A stretch of 64,000 nucleotides of DNA from Anaeramoeba flamelloides. Taxonomy: Eukaryota > Metamonada > Anaeramoebidae. The DNA lies in NCBI GenBank assembly GCA_027625915.1, contig JANTQA010000048.1, positions 1,178,001-1,242,000 on the forward strand. Reading direction: 5' to 3'. Each line of letters opens with the position of its first letter. Within the stretch, counting starts at the first letter, position 1. Both the position numbers and the translations under genes were made by a program. The notes below the pieces were generated by a model, which was given only the letters and a program-made list of their open reading frames with translations, did no database searches and had not been told where the DNA came from. Below are positions 49,001-60,206 of this stretch, piece after piece.

Positions 49001-49512
49001 TTGATCTTAAAAGGGGGCAACTGACTGTACACAGAGAAGATGAAAAATCAATACATTCCCAAATTGATCAAACTTTAATTCAATTTTCACCAGTTATGAA
49101 AAAATTGATCATACTATTTTTTCATCAAACCCAACAAAAGGCCTATATTGAATTACATTCCGAAAAGGATATCCAAATTCTAAAAAAAAAAATTACAGTT
49201 CTTGACCTGAAATATTTTCAGAATTATTTAGCGAAAGTTAGTTCGTCAAATATCAAAAATTTCAAAAAGAATTCAGTGATAAAACTTGAAACCCTTGATA
49301 ATAAATTATTATTTACTAACATCTCTTCTCAAGCAAAAAAATTATTCAAGTTTACAATTAATCATACAATGAAAATTAAAATGCATGAAAAAAATTCCAA
49401 ATATTTGGATTTATCTTTAAATGATAAGTATAAAATTCAATTAAATTTTGGTTCTCAAAGAATTTGCAAATTTTTTTATCAATTAATTATGAAATTAAAA
49501 AATAAAAAATAA
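46012..49512 (+). CDS. Talin-F0-like N-terminus plus tandem PH-like modules
   Basis: Single exon of 1166 residues from ATG 46012 (AATAATGG, after an A/C-rich leader) to TAA. Residues 1-85 look like a ubiquitin-fold F0 domain: RKGILLSPIERFSMLINSGE aligns with the KGIWLxxxxxLxxYxLxNGD region of talin/kindlin F0. A Ser/Glu/Asn-rich repeat (about 125-270), a neutral linker and a Lys/Thr repeat (about 457-500) follow. From about 516 on I see six related units, each ending in a strand and helix of the type IxxxFxSxxxxxEFxxLL: about 516-606, 611-697, 740-833, 834-921, 975-1068 and 1079-1166. This beta-rich layout with a C-terminal helix resembles PH/PTB-like domains, though the family call is an inference. 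Such proteins usually act at membrane-cytoskeleton contacts. It could be a distant FERM-related scaffold; enzymatic motifs are absent. Confidence 0.85.
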   Translation: MEQLSFVKVDVGKEEPLRLDLPNYGTILVDEVIELIQDKMNRVSDKNIYIANIKNRKGILLSPIERFSMLINSGETIFTLPQTNSHTNKEKEMSNIISDHDYQDSGVEHFLDELLSSSESNSNETSSSESESQNSSTNEGNRKNNSGSNSNSNSESSSDSDVSTNKSTSKSSSESESQNSSTNESSMKNNSESKSSSESESQNSSTNESNRKSNSGSNSNSNSESSSESEVSINKSPSESSSESEIQNPSSSKSSMKNNSESSSESEIEFILTDSVNLRDIKNIKDKKIPNNFANNSNISNMENQPKKNILKLSLIDSDLSKYNFDECISDSSVEQHSENESSEMDIWYYNDTDEPSKISDSKKHLENSKNFLSDPNSPKKKESLSIRSENDSGSESSETRNISTKSKNQNSSFLNINVKNKTNSGGEFGNEPSSLSSLEEPLSSFDSISEPELESTTKTETKTPTKAKAPTKTKTPTKIKTKIKTKTKIKTETKTKMGHKSKGNFQTKNPKRTINSHRKNLFYGNLQIKKDEYSKRKIKIHFENNYLNIDPIEKKNLKIRLNSKTCHFSKSEKNVIRIQYKKKQISIKLENSKTFKEFEKITKQKLLKLNKINKNQEFQINLLNKNKEIVKSSLIQIIEQKNIQIINENNIKICEKLKNIHFYEKKKPILFKIRNHSFLIEFQSQSKLKEFSLLLKNSNNHNNHNNNNHNNNNNQNNNNKKNKEIIDKNNKDKKKDKGLKKFQIFILDEKLKKQTTKNSIIYFSNKKINLKNFNGKSFSVSIDSVSYLNNKKSEKTGQLYLINNNQKYFIEFLSKKKKTEFQSIYFKETLNFKRKIFHIKHYNNKYQFIENGIIIRFKNDLFITLQSQILIKNFSQINEKVDQKYQNVSKVVIEKNTFRFKFKSTDIRKEFSKLFLKMFNNKNNRSTKIISPTESLTKMRVNNYYNNDNNVKVGSSKKKKKKKKKKNNEKSGNEQKIKIYMNIVDKCQTLISKGRIDLKRGQLTVHREDEKSIHSQIDQTLIQFSPVMKKLIILFFHQTQQKAYIELHSEKDIQILKKKITVLDLKYFQNYLAKVSSSNIKNFKKNSVIKLETLDNKLLFTNISSQAKKLFKFTINHTMKIKMHEKNSKYLDLSLNDKYKIQLNFGSQRICKFFYQLIMKLKNKK
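46370..46815 (+). repeat. In-gene tandem repeats (Ser/Glu/Asn codons)
   Basis: Repeated blocks encoding SSSESESQNSSTNES and NSGSNSNSNSESSSESE, with near-identical DNA (AGTTCAAGTGAAAG words), show recent internal duplication. The frame stays open through all copies. Confidence 0.9.
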
Positions 49513-50737
49513 GATTTTTTTCTTTTTTTAATTATTTTCTATTTTCTTTTTTCTTTATTCTTCTTGATTTTTCTTTTTCGTTTTCTTTTTTCTTTGTTCT
49601 TTTCTTTTCAAATTTTCAAGTTAAAGTTCTAAAAAAAAAAAAAAAAAGATCTTTGAAAATACAAATAAACGATAAGAAAATTAAGACTGTATAATATCTT
49701 TTTAAATGCCGAAATTTATGATATGAAGTTTTTCTTTTTAATCTTTTTTCATTGAAAGTTTATTAATAAATAATTTGTTAGGTTCATTTCAACAATTAAT
49801 CATTAACTTTTTTTTTGGTTAGGATTTGATTTTTTTATAATTGTAAAAAATTTAAAGTTTTTCTGTTTATTTCTATTTAAAAAGTAAAAGTTTAATATTT
49901 CATAAATAATCCTTTTTAAATTCCAAAGAATAATTTATTTTTTTTTCATTATATTATTTCAGGTTAGTCACATGTGTTGAAATCATGTTAATATAATTTT
50001 TCCGTGTTTTTACAATATTGAGAAATTTGTTTATAAAAAAATATAAAGTTACTTGTATGTATGTGTATATTCTAAATGAATTCTAAAGATCTATCACAAA
50101 TGGTGATTTGTTTTTATTAAAAAATCATATTATTTTTTACCACAAAGATTAAAATAAATTATAATTAAGGAAGTAGTATTTTTTAAAAATAATAGGAAAT
50201 CTTGCCAAGATCCCGAAAAAAACTCTTTTTTGTAATTTGTGTTTTGACTTCTGAAACCAAATAGTTAATCTCATCTAAACAATTTATTGATTTAGGTCTC
50301 TTTTTTGAAATCCAAAAATTCACAGGTTTCCAATATAAAAAGAAAAAAAGTAACCTATTATTTTGTTTAACAATCAAATTAAATCTTGGAAATGGGAAAA
50401 TATATTTTTCATTTTAGGTTGGAAAGTATTGATTTCGAAAGAAAATTTTTTATTTTTGGTGTTTCTTTTAATAATAGATATTTCACTTTAAATCTCAGCT
50501 GTTAAAACTAATTGAAATATAGGTGATTTAATAAATGAATATTTGATAAAAGTTAAACCAAAATTTCTCAATTAAATTTTGATCTATTAAGCAAAAAAAT
50601 TTTTTTATTTAACATTCGATAAAAGTTGTTTTCTGGTTTTCAATTGCAAAAAAAAAATGTCCAAGATTTTTCATTTTTGAAAATTTATTTCAACAAAATT
50701 GTTTGGCTTTATTCACCAATACTAATATAACATTTTT

Positions 50738-50880
50738 AGAAAACTAAATTAAGATTCAAATATCCCTGATGACTTTATCTAGTAGATAATCTTTGAATTA
50801 GAAGTCTCAAATTTAGCCACTTCTAAATTCTCTCTTTAACAGATTAGATGGGATTTTAATTAACCCTTAACAATAAACCA
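50738..50880 (-). repeat. 120 bp dispersed repeat, copy C
   Basis: On the minus strand: CATCTAATCTGTTAAAGAGA, then TAAATTTGAGACTTCTAATT and ATTTGAATCTTAATTTAG. It is the closest match to copy B. Confidence 0.75.
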
Positions 50881-52499
50881 ATATAATATTTTGTTTCATT
50901 TTTCTCAGAAAAACATTGATTTTTAATTTTGAGGATAATATTACCTCATTCCCAAATTTCTTGTGGAAAATTGTAGTTTGAAAATTTTAATTTTATCTTA
51001 GAACAAAACCACAATTTCAAAGATAAAATTTGTAAATAATTTTAAAAATTTATTAATAATAACTATTCTTCTGAAACTAATATAAGGTATTACCAAAATT
51101 TGGAGTATGTTTTTTTTTATATTTAATAAAAGATCATTTTTTTAACGGGGTTATTCGTAAATTGACAATACCAAATTAAGATTAAAAATAAAGCCTATTG
51201 AATTTATGGATATGGTATTTATTTCAAAATATATTTGTTAAAATATTTCCAAAAAGTGAAAAAGAAAATAGAACTTTTTTTAGAGAAAACAATGTACCAG
51301 CAATTTCAATAAAAAACGGGAAATATGGAAAGAGTACAAATGATTTTTTAAAACAATCAAATGCAGTTATATGTTTTCAATTCTATTGGAAAATTTTTTG
51401 AGATTAAAAAAGCTATGAAAGCGATTTTTTTCAATCTAAAGGAAAATAATAAACATCAATTTTCGCCATAGAAATTAACAGATAAAATCAAGATTAGAAA
51501 ATTTAATATCTTTATTTGTTTAATACAATACTAAGATAAAATGCACTTATTATTAAGAATCAAAAAAATGGTAGTTAAAGAATCAATAGATTTAAATACT
51601 TTTTTTAAGAATTGAGTTTAATCGAGATATTTTAGAATAAAGTTGCCCACGTTTACTGGGAAATAGCTTAGTGCTATGTAAAAACAATATTTATAGTTGT
51701 GTGAAACGATTCTTAGTTGAATGAAAAAATTATTGAAAAGCCTCGCATGAGAAAATTTAAATAATAAAGTTTGTAATATCTTCTAAGGATTGTACCATAA
51801 CCAGAACATAAACTGAAATTTAAATAGGTGTTAATTAATTAAAAATGTATTTATTCTATCAAGTTCAACACACACCCTAAAAAAAAAAAAGAAAAAAAAA
51901 AATTACAATTATAATAATCATTAACCTTTATATAAAGAATATTTCAATAAATATATTAAGGAAAAGATATTTAAGAAATAAAAAAAGGAGATATAATTTT
52001 GAAAAGTTTTTAAAGTTTTTTTTGGATAATATTCGTTTTCATGGCCTAACTAGAAATCCATTCAATTTTATCTTTTTTCATTTTTTTGGTAAAATATTTA
52101 GCCTATACCTTCTTTATCAATACTATCCAAATCCAAGTATTTAGGGAGATAAAAAAAAAATTGAATTAAAGAATAATTGTTTTTATTGGAATTTATACTT
52201 TTGAAAAGAAAAAATTTGATCTGATTTATCTTGATTTTATTTAATTAACCATTAATTATATTTTATTTTTTCAAAAAGAATTCATTTTATTGGGTAATAA
52301 CATTTCAATTGTCTTGCACAAATAAATTGTTCATAAACAAAATACTTTGTTTATTTTACAATTTTTCAGTTTAAAATAAAATGAAAAATCATATCTTTTT
52401 TATTTTAGATAATATCTTATATATCTTCAAGAATATTTTGTTTAATTTTTATACAAAATAAGATCACATTTTTGAAAATTATTTTTAAATGTTAAGTGT

Positions 52500-53250
52500 A
52501 AAATGTTGGAGAAATTTAATACAGTAAGTAGAGACTTTTAGCTGTGCTTAATATATTTTTTCTAATTCAAAGGATATCTAGATATACACCTGAGATGGAT
52601 TATTAACTATAATTTATGACTTTTTTTCATTATCAAAAAAAAAATAAAATAAAATAAAGATTTTTGTATAAAAAAAAAAAAAAGAAGTCTAAAAAAAAAA
52701 GATTACCAAAATAAATAGTAAGAAAAAATTTACAAGTTAGTGGATTAATTTGAAATTGTATGTGTATAATATTTGGAAATTTCTTGGATTTGAGCTCTTT
52801 TTTCCTGATAGTATATTGAGTAGTATACAACAAAAAAAAAATATTCTTTGATACAATCATTGTTATTTTTATGGTGATTTTAAATATTTGTTCCTCTTAT
52901 GTGTTCTTAGACTATTATATTGAATTCAAAGTATTTGATTTTTTTGAGTTATTGTTTTTAACAAAATGTTCTAGTTTTATAATATTTTTTAGACCCAAAT
53001 GAAGTAGTATATATCATCGGTTTACTCTTTCTAACTAGGGTATATTTTGATTTGGATGTTTTGATCGCTTTAGGAAATGTTTTGGCATTTTTTAGAACTT
53101 TTAAACTAGGGCTGTATTTATGTGATACTTTCAGAAAAAAAAATAACTTTAAGTTGTACTGAAATGTGATAAAATTTATTGAATTGGAAACTAAAATAAA
53201 AAACCCTTTTTAATACTTTCTCAATCCAGGGATTTCATTCTTTGGTGGGT
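52500..53250. mobile_element. Unclassified dispersed element, copy 2 (broken)
   Basis: Collinear with 6410-7300: CTAATTCAAAGGATATCTAG at the start, then TAGTAAGAAAAA, a TGTATGTGTAT block and TTCCTGATAGTATATTGAG. More diverged than copy 1. Ends and class not defined. Confidence 0.5.
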
Positions 53251-56200
53251 TGTAGTAAAGTATCCCCTTTATATTAATTATTCGGATTGGAATCATTTAA
53301 AAATAATTTCTCTTATCAATTTCATATAAGAATTAATTTATAAAATATCCAACTGTATAGAATGGTGAAGTTTTTTATATAAGAAATAAAGTACAACTAG
53401 ATGATATTCGTATCAGTGTTAATCTTAAAAATTGTTAGTAATTTGATATTTTATAATTATTGGAGTAATACAAAGATCTAGAAAAAGGAAATTTATTTTG
53501 AAATAATGAATGAAAAGTAAGAAATGACATCAATGGCCATTTTAAAAGGTGATATTCTTTTAGTATCTTACTGGTCTGTGGTCTGATTATATTTTTCGTT
53601 GCCCAAACTTTTCAATTAAGGTTGTACCGACCACAGCATTAAAATTTTCACTTTTTAATATTTTGAAAGAATTTAAGAATACAATTTTTTTATCTTGATT
53701 ATATTTAGTTTCTTTTTGGTATTCAAAGGGCTTATTGAAAAACTATCCATTAATGATAATTTCCTAAGTAAAATCATATGCCAGAATATAATGTTAAGTT
53801 AATTTAGTTGATATACTTGAGGGGGTGTTAAATGATTTACCATTTGTTCTTAACCCAACATTCTATCCTGTCATTTTAATTTTATGTTGGAAAAAATCTA
53901 ATGAATTGTTTTTAAACAAAGTCTACTTTAGAAACTCCAAATTAAACGAAACCACAACTAAATAAACTAGATTACTTTCCCCGTCTAACTATAAATTAAA
54001 AAAAGTGAAATTGTTGACTTCTGGTATTAGACTCATCTTTTAATTGAAACATATTCTAATATTTAAAAGTAATAATATGTACTAGGATGAAAAAAAAAAA
54101 ATAAATAAGAAATGGTAATCAATCTAAAGATCGTTCATTTTATATTAAACCTTTTTGTGAAATATTTTGAATTTAAACTGATTCTTTTAAAAAATGATTG
54201 TTTCGAGGGATTGTTTTAACTTGAGAGAATTAAAAATATACAATCCGCTGAATGATATATAATTAATCCTGGGTATTTTGTATTGTTAGTAAATATAATA
54301 GGATAATAAGTTAGGATTCAAGGGTTATTCCAAAAATATAAAGTATTAATGATGTAAATGTCCAACCAAGACACCAACCATTTATAAACCCACAAGAGAA
54401 ATATCTTTTGATCTGGCCATCCGTTTAATTTATATCCAAAGATTTATTTTTCAAAATAAAATGATTCTTTGAAGATCTATGTATGATCAAATTATTATTT
54501 TTCTAAATCTAAATTATCTTAAAATCTTCTTTAAATGTTATTAAGTAAGAAATTTGAATTAAATTTGAAGACTATTACGAAAATTAATATCATGATTTGT
54601 AATTTATTCTTATACAATAGAATCTTACAATTCCAAAAAATTATACATTTTACTAAAATTGATTAGTAATTGAAATAATAATGTCCAATTAATCTTTTAC
54701 AGAATAAAGAATGATTATTATGAATTATTGGATTGTATAAAAATTCACAAAATAATGAATTTTAAAGATTGGAAATATAATAGAAAAGGTTTGTTTTTGA
54801 TTTAATTGTTCTAATATATTTTGTTAAATTGATTAGCTCAAGTTGAGCAAATAATTTAAAACTACGTTTTAGAGACATACTAGTTTAATAGTTCCAAAAT
54901 AAGGATATATTTTTTATTTATTAAAATTCAAAAGAATTAAACAAAAAATATTATAGCACTTTTGTAAGATAAAAATAAAAAGTGACTTATATTTCTATTA
55001 ATAATAAATAAGTTCCTAAAACATTTCAAGTTAAGGTAAAACATATGGAATGAATAAAAAATTCTTTGATAATATTATTTTAATATTATCAAATAAATGT
55101 ATTGCTTTTTAAAATTTTGACACTATTAAATAAAAATTTATATTAGAAATACAAACAAAACCTGAAATTCTCTTTTCTAAAATAGAATTTTGAAAAAACA
55201 TAATTATTTATAATTATTTTTAGAGATCTCAAGAATATTTCGATTGGGGGAATATTTGCCAATAAGGTAATAATCAAATAATTACAAAGTATTATATCAA
55301 TATAATATGAAAATATAAAGTGGATGGGTTTTATTTTTAGATCTCAAAAAAGAATCGACATTAAAAAAATAAAATAAAATTCTCAAATTTTGATTTTTAT
55401 TTTTTAACTATATTTTTTCTGAAATTTTAATTGTTGTTATTTACAAAATTAAAGTTTTGAAACATTTTTTTTTAATTTTTCGGGGAATCTAGAAATAAAG
55501 AGTACCAATATAATTTTTGATAAACTATTATATATTTCAATTTCAGTGATTGTTATGAGGTTACTATTTCCTGAAGGAATTATAATTGATTATTTACTAA
55601 TTATTGTAATTGATCATTACTCACAATAAAAATACACAGGATAAGTCAAATAAGTAAATTATTCCTCAATTCTAATGACATCATTTTAAATTCAAAATAA
55701 ATCGAAGTCAGTAAAGGAGAAAATGATAGATCTAAAAGCTATTTGTCTTCTCTCTTTGAAATCTATCTATTCTCTTTTTTTTTTTTTTTTTTTTGATCTC
55801 ATATAAATTTATCCCTTTTAAATTTCAGAATAAGTTCCATTAGAGAAATCGAATCAACTATAAATCAACATTTTCACTTTTCGATTAATTTTCTTTTAAA
55901 CCAGAAAAACTTATTATTTTACATTGTATATTTAATTATTAAAATGTCAAAAAGAAAACAATTTTTTTTAATTTTTTCAAAAAAAAAGAAAATTCCACCA
56001 ATAGAATGTTGAGATAAGAACGAAAGATAAACCACCTCAGCTGACTCAAAATTGTTTGAACAAATCAACTTTACATTCTATTGTGTAATTTCGAATTTTA
56101 TTATTTGCCAGAAAAAAATGTATTTAATTATTTCTCAACAAGCTCTTTGAATCCAAAAAAGCAACTACACATAGCCCAAATAAAAAATATCGTTTCTTTT

Positions 56201-56730
56201 CTGATTTAAAATGGGTAAAAAAGTGATAATTTTACTTTTATTTTGATAATCAATAAATAACAATTTTGGAAACACCTACTTGAGCTCTATAACTGAAGTT
56301 AAGGTAGTTTTGTCAAAATGTTGTGTTGTGGGCACTTTTTGATTTTTTTTTTGCTTGAATGCACAACCCATATTAATAAAATCAACACCAATTACGATTA
56401 AAGTTCTTTAAGTGAATAAAAGGAATTTCAAAATTTCTCTCATAAACTAATAAACACAGTTTTTCCTTTTGTGAAAATTTCTAAAGTGCTTGTAAACTCA
56501 TTGTTTAGAGACTTTGAAATACAATTTATAAATGAACATTAATCCCACAAAAAAATCATGTTGACAGAGGTGATCGAAGAATAGGTGAAACCATAATTGT
56601 TCGTGTTCATGTATTACATTTTATTCTCCTCAAAATAAAATGTCAGGATTTCCATTTTTCAATTTTTTATTTTTTTCTTAAATTTTAAAAAGACTTTTTT
56701 TTCATTCGTCCTCAAAACAAAACTTTTGGT

Positions 56731-57141
56731 ATGGATCTTTACTCAGCAAACTTTTCAGTCGGTGAAAAAAGGAACCAAGGATACACACAACTCACCGATC
56801 TTAAGCGTCTTGTTAAAAGCCTCGATCCTAAAATCAAAATAAACACAAGCACAAGCACAGAACCACCAATTCTAAAAAAAGGAAATACCAAACCGAATAG
56901 TTTTATTACAATTCCTTCAAAATCTATGATCAACCCAACAAGTTCTTCAAGATCTTTGCATTTGTCTTCAGGCTTTAGTTTCGAAGAACAAGAAGAAATG
57001 ATTCTTGACAACCGTTTTGGGGAAATAAAAAACAAAAACTTCATTCCAAACAACTTGAATAAAAAAAGAAAAACCAGAAAGTCTCATAAGGGCAACAAAT
57101 TAAAATTTTTTACACAAGACAGTTTACCAGAAGAGTACTAA
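56731..57141 (+). CDS. Small hypothetical protein, 136 residues
   Basis: ATG to TAA in one exon with balanced, non-repetitive composition, clearly different from the spacer. It starts MDLYSANFSVGEKRNQGYTQ. No membrane segment; mostly polar and probably disordered. Two short motifs recall protein-phosphatase-1 regulators: PPILKK near residue 47 (compare the SILK motif [GS]IL[RK]) and KLKFF near 124 (compare RVxF). Neither matches its consensus exactly, so a PP1-inhibitor-like role is only a guess. A basic stretch LNKKRKTRKSHKGNK (about 108-122) could be a nuclear localisation signal. It ends SLPEEY. A T-rich stretch follows the stop. Confidence 0.75.
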   Translation: MDLYSANFSVGEKRNQGYTQLTDLKRLVKSLDPKIKINTSTSTEPPILKKGNTKPNSFITIPSKSMINPTSSSRSLHLSSGFSFEEQEEMILDNRFGEIKNKNFIPNNLNKKRKTRKSHKGNKLKFFTQDSLPEEY

Positions 57142-57284
57142 AAAATGGAAAAAAAAGTTGTAATGATCAAAGCAATTCAAAACACTTTTCTTTTCTTTTT
57201 TATTCTATTTCACCACTTTTAACTTTTTCGACTTTTTTTTTTTTTTTTTTTTTTGTGGTATTCGAGATCACAAATAATCATAAA

Positions 57285-57413
57285 ATGTTTCCTGCTTCTC
57301 TGTATCAACTTCAAATTGCGTTCATTTTTTTTTATACTGTTATTAGAATTAAACAATTATTTGGAATTGTTGACAAACCAAATGATTCAATTAGACAGTT
57401 GGTTTGCTTTTGA
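57285..57413 (+). CDS. Possible small ORF, 42 residues (tentative)
   Basis: ATG to TGA, reading MFPASLYQLQIAFIFFYTVI and then RIKQLFGIVDKPNDSIRQLV. One hydrophobic stretch could span a membrane. The composition is coding-like, but the minus strand is open too, and the TGA stop differs from every confident gene here. It could also be a relic. Confidence 0.25.
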   Translation: MFPASLYQLQIAFIFFYTVIRIKQLFGIVDKPNDSIRQLVCF

Positions 57414-57792
57414 GATAAAAAAAAATTTATGTTCGCAATTTGTGGTAATTTAATTTTTTTTTTGATTTTCTGGAAAAACTTCTTTATGATTATGTGATCA
57501 GACAAACAATTGATTGGTAAGAACGAAAAATTATTCAATTTCAATTTTGCACTCCACAAAAACATGAATCACATTATTGTTTTTAGGCATTTATAGATTT
57601 AATAGTTTTTTTTAAATAATATATAAACATTTTTTATGGATTTTTCCATATTTTCATAGAGAAACAATAAAAAATAAATATAGAAATAAATAGACCAAAA
57701 CTTTTTTTTTTTTTTTTTTTTTGATCTTTTTTTGAGGGAAAACTTTTTTTGCAATTATGAATGGATTTTAGATTTTAAAAAAAAAAATCCTA

Positions 57793-58545
57793 TTTAAGGG
57801 ATTAGCGTCTACCAAGGAGAAGCCTAGGAACAAAGTATGTTGTTATTGGGCGTAACCACATTAGTGTTACATGGTTCAAATGTCTCTAAAAAATCGATTG
57901 CAAAGTAGTAATATTTGTTGATCTCATCAGTGAAAAATGATCAATGTATTAGTAAAAAACCCAGCAAATTCAGAATAAAACCTGCATTTCGCCATAAATT
58001 TAAAGATTGAATTATCAATATTCAGACTTCAAAGTCATAAAATATCTTTCTTAAATTTATGGTGAAATGTAGATTAGTTACTAAAAAATTCGTTTTTTTT
58101 AAAAATTAAATAATTAACGAATAAAGTTTTTTGTCAAATTATTTCTCAAATCATGGAAATATATTGATGCTACAAGTAGACTTAACAAAAGCAAACCAAA
58201 CTAATCAGTCTTTATACTTTTATGTTGATGATTATTGAGTTAATCTTTGAAATTCAAAAATTATAAAAATAGTTACTTTTGGAAGTTCTAAATCTAAATT
58301 ATTAAATACCAGAATACTGTATTTTGGGTTTTTATTTTTAGATTCGGAATAGGGATTAAAAAAAATTTTTTCAAAATGAAATTTTTTAATTGTGAAAATT
58401 AGTAAAAAATGTAATAATTTATTGTGCAATAAGATTTATAATGGATTTTTTAGAGCTATTTGAGCCATGGTGCACTAATGCCATTTGCACCCAATTACAA
58501 CATACTTTGATAATAGAGAAATCTATGGTGATGTTAATCCCTTAA
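57793..58545. mobile_element. 0.75 kb element with inverted E-repeat ends
   Basis: Starts TTAAGGGATTAGCGTC and ends GTTAATCCCTTAA. The left 118 bases (57793-57910) are an inverted, diverged copy of the right end (58413-58545). An inner inverted repeat of about 22 bp lies at 57982-58005 and 58051-58072 (GCATTTCGCCATAAATTTAA-like). A solo end is at 4034-4167. No coding region recognised; probably a non-autonomous DNA element. Confidence 0.65.
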
Positions 58546-60086
58546 GATTTCTTTTTTTGTTGAATGAAACTTAAAAAAAAAAGAACAATTGTTTTTTTTT
58601 TGGAAAAAAATTTGTTAATTGTTTAAAAACTAATAAGGAGACTTTGAAAAAACATTTACACTTTGTATATAAAAAGTTTTTTAATTTGATTACTTTTTTG
58701 AATTTTATTTATTGTCTTAAAAAAAAAGTTCATTTTTTTATTTTTATTTTTTTTTTTGTTTATAAAGAGAGGAGTTGCCAATCCCTCATGTATTTACATA
58801 TATTTATAAAATTTTATTAAAGATTTTATTAAAGACTTGAAAATGATTTTTTTTTATTCATTAGTAACTATAACAATCATGATTTCCTTTTTTGAATAAT
58901 TTATATAATAATATTAATTTAAAAGATATTAGATTTAGATATTTTATTTTTATATTACGTTATCCATATTTTGGAATTATTGTAATTTGTTTGGGAATTC
59001 CATATTAAACAATCTACTCTTAGTGAAATTTAAATTATTTATTTTTTCACAAAGTAACCTAATTTTGATTTATTTTTATTTATAAAATTAGAATATCTGG
59101 TCTTATTTTGATGAATTCAAAAAAAAAAAAAAAATGCTGATTATAATTCTAGATAGTTGATTTTTTAATATTGCTTAGAGAGAATTATAATCCACATATT
59201 TCTGAGAAATAAACAAAATTGCAAGATTTATTATCCGAAATGGGTTAGTTAATACTGATAATTAAAATAAAAGTCAAACAAACACAAATAACAAATAAAA
59301 AATATATTTACAATTTTATTTAGAAAAGAAATAACAAAAAAATGTCAAAAAATTCTACCCATTTTTTTAATAATTTTGTTAAAATTTTCTCTCAAACATA
59401 ATAACCCAAAATCATCCATAAATTACCAAACTCAAGCAAATTGATAAATTTGATCTAGTAACCATGGGCTGATACTATTTTACAAAAAAAGTGTAAACTA
59501 AAAGATTCTTTTAAGAATCCCACTCTTCCAATTGTTATGTTTTTAAGAAATAATAATAATAAATATGAGTTGTTATACTTGATCTAGATTAAATTTATTA
59601 ATTCAAATTCTCCCAAAAATCTTCTAATTATGATAATTAGAAACCCCCACCAACATCCTAAAAAGTTAGTTTGAATAATGAAAAATAACAATTCAAAATT
59701 TGAAAATAACCAAAATGGAAAGTGGATACAGTTGGTAAGAAATTGACCTTAATTATAAGCTAATTAAATCATTTTTGGTAATATTGGTTTTTTTTGTCTA
59801 TTTTTTAGCCTTGCCCAGAAGAAAATGAGAACTTTTGGAACAATTTATAAAATTTCTAAATTTTAAAATAATAGTAGATTATTTTCATTTTAAATATTTT
59901 GTTCCATTAATTTTTCTAAAAGTTAAGAGTGATTAGTTATAAATGATGGTTTTCACCTATTTTTTCAAATTATGAAAAAGATAAGCACTTGATAGCACCT
60001 TGTCAATATTTACTGAAACCCTCAATTGTTATTTAGAAATATTAATTAAAATTATAAAAATCTTGTATGCACTTGGCAACAACCCA

Positions 60087-60088
<2 letters not shown>

Positions 60089-60120
<32 letters not shown>

Positions 60121-60125
60121 GGGGG
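60089..60125. repeat. Poly-T run (31) followed by six G
   Basis: Uninterrupted homopolymer pair; equivalent on the minus strand to C6 followed by A31. Confidence 0.9.
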
Positions 60126-60183
60126 TGGTGAGTTTTTTTATTTGAATAATTTTTAAAATAGTGCTTCAGGTACTCCTTAATTC

Positions 60184-60206
60184 TATATATATATATATAT
60201 ATATAC
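60184..60206. repeat. TA dinucleotide microsatellite
   Basis: About eleven TA units. Confidence 0.9.

Larger units (their letters stand above)
49513..56730. other. 7.2 kb spacer
   Basis: AT-rich, with a 120 bp repeat copy (50738-50880) and the second copy of the unclassified element (52500-53250). An open stretch at 51198-51401 has unusually protein-like composition (includes FFRENNVPAISIKNGKYGKS) but no recognisable motif and no splice context; I leave it uncalled. Nothing supported in 53250-56730. Confidence 0.55.

Noticed and set aside
51198-51401. 67-codon frame with protein-like composition
   Set aside because: No motif, splice signal or neighbour supports it; it may be a relic, but I cannot show this.
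53565-53640. Possible stem TGTGGTC / GACCACA
   Set aside because: A seven-base stem with a loop of about 50 bases is expected by chance; no second copy.
57830-57900. tRNA-like B-box word GGTTCAAAT in a GC-richer patch
   Set aside because: It lacks the full B box and an A box, does not fold as a cloverleaf, and is part of the inverted E-repeat end.
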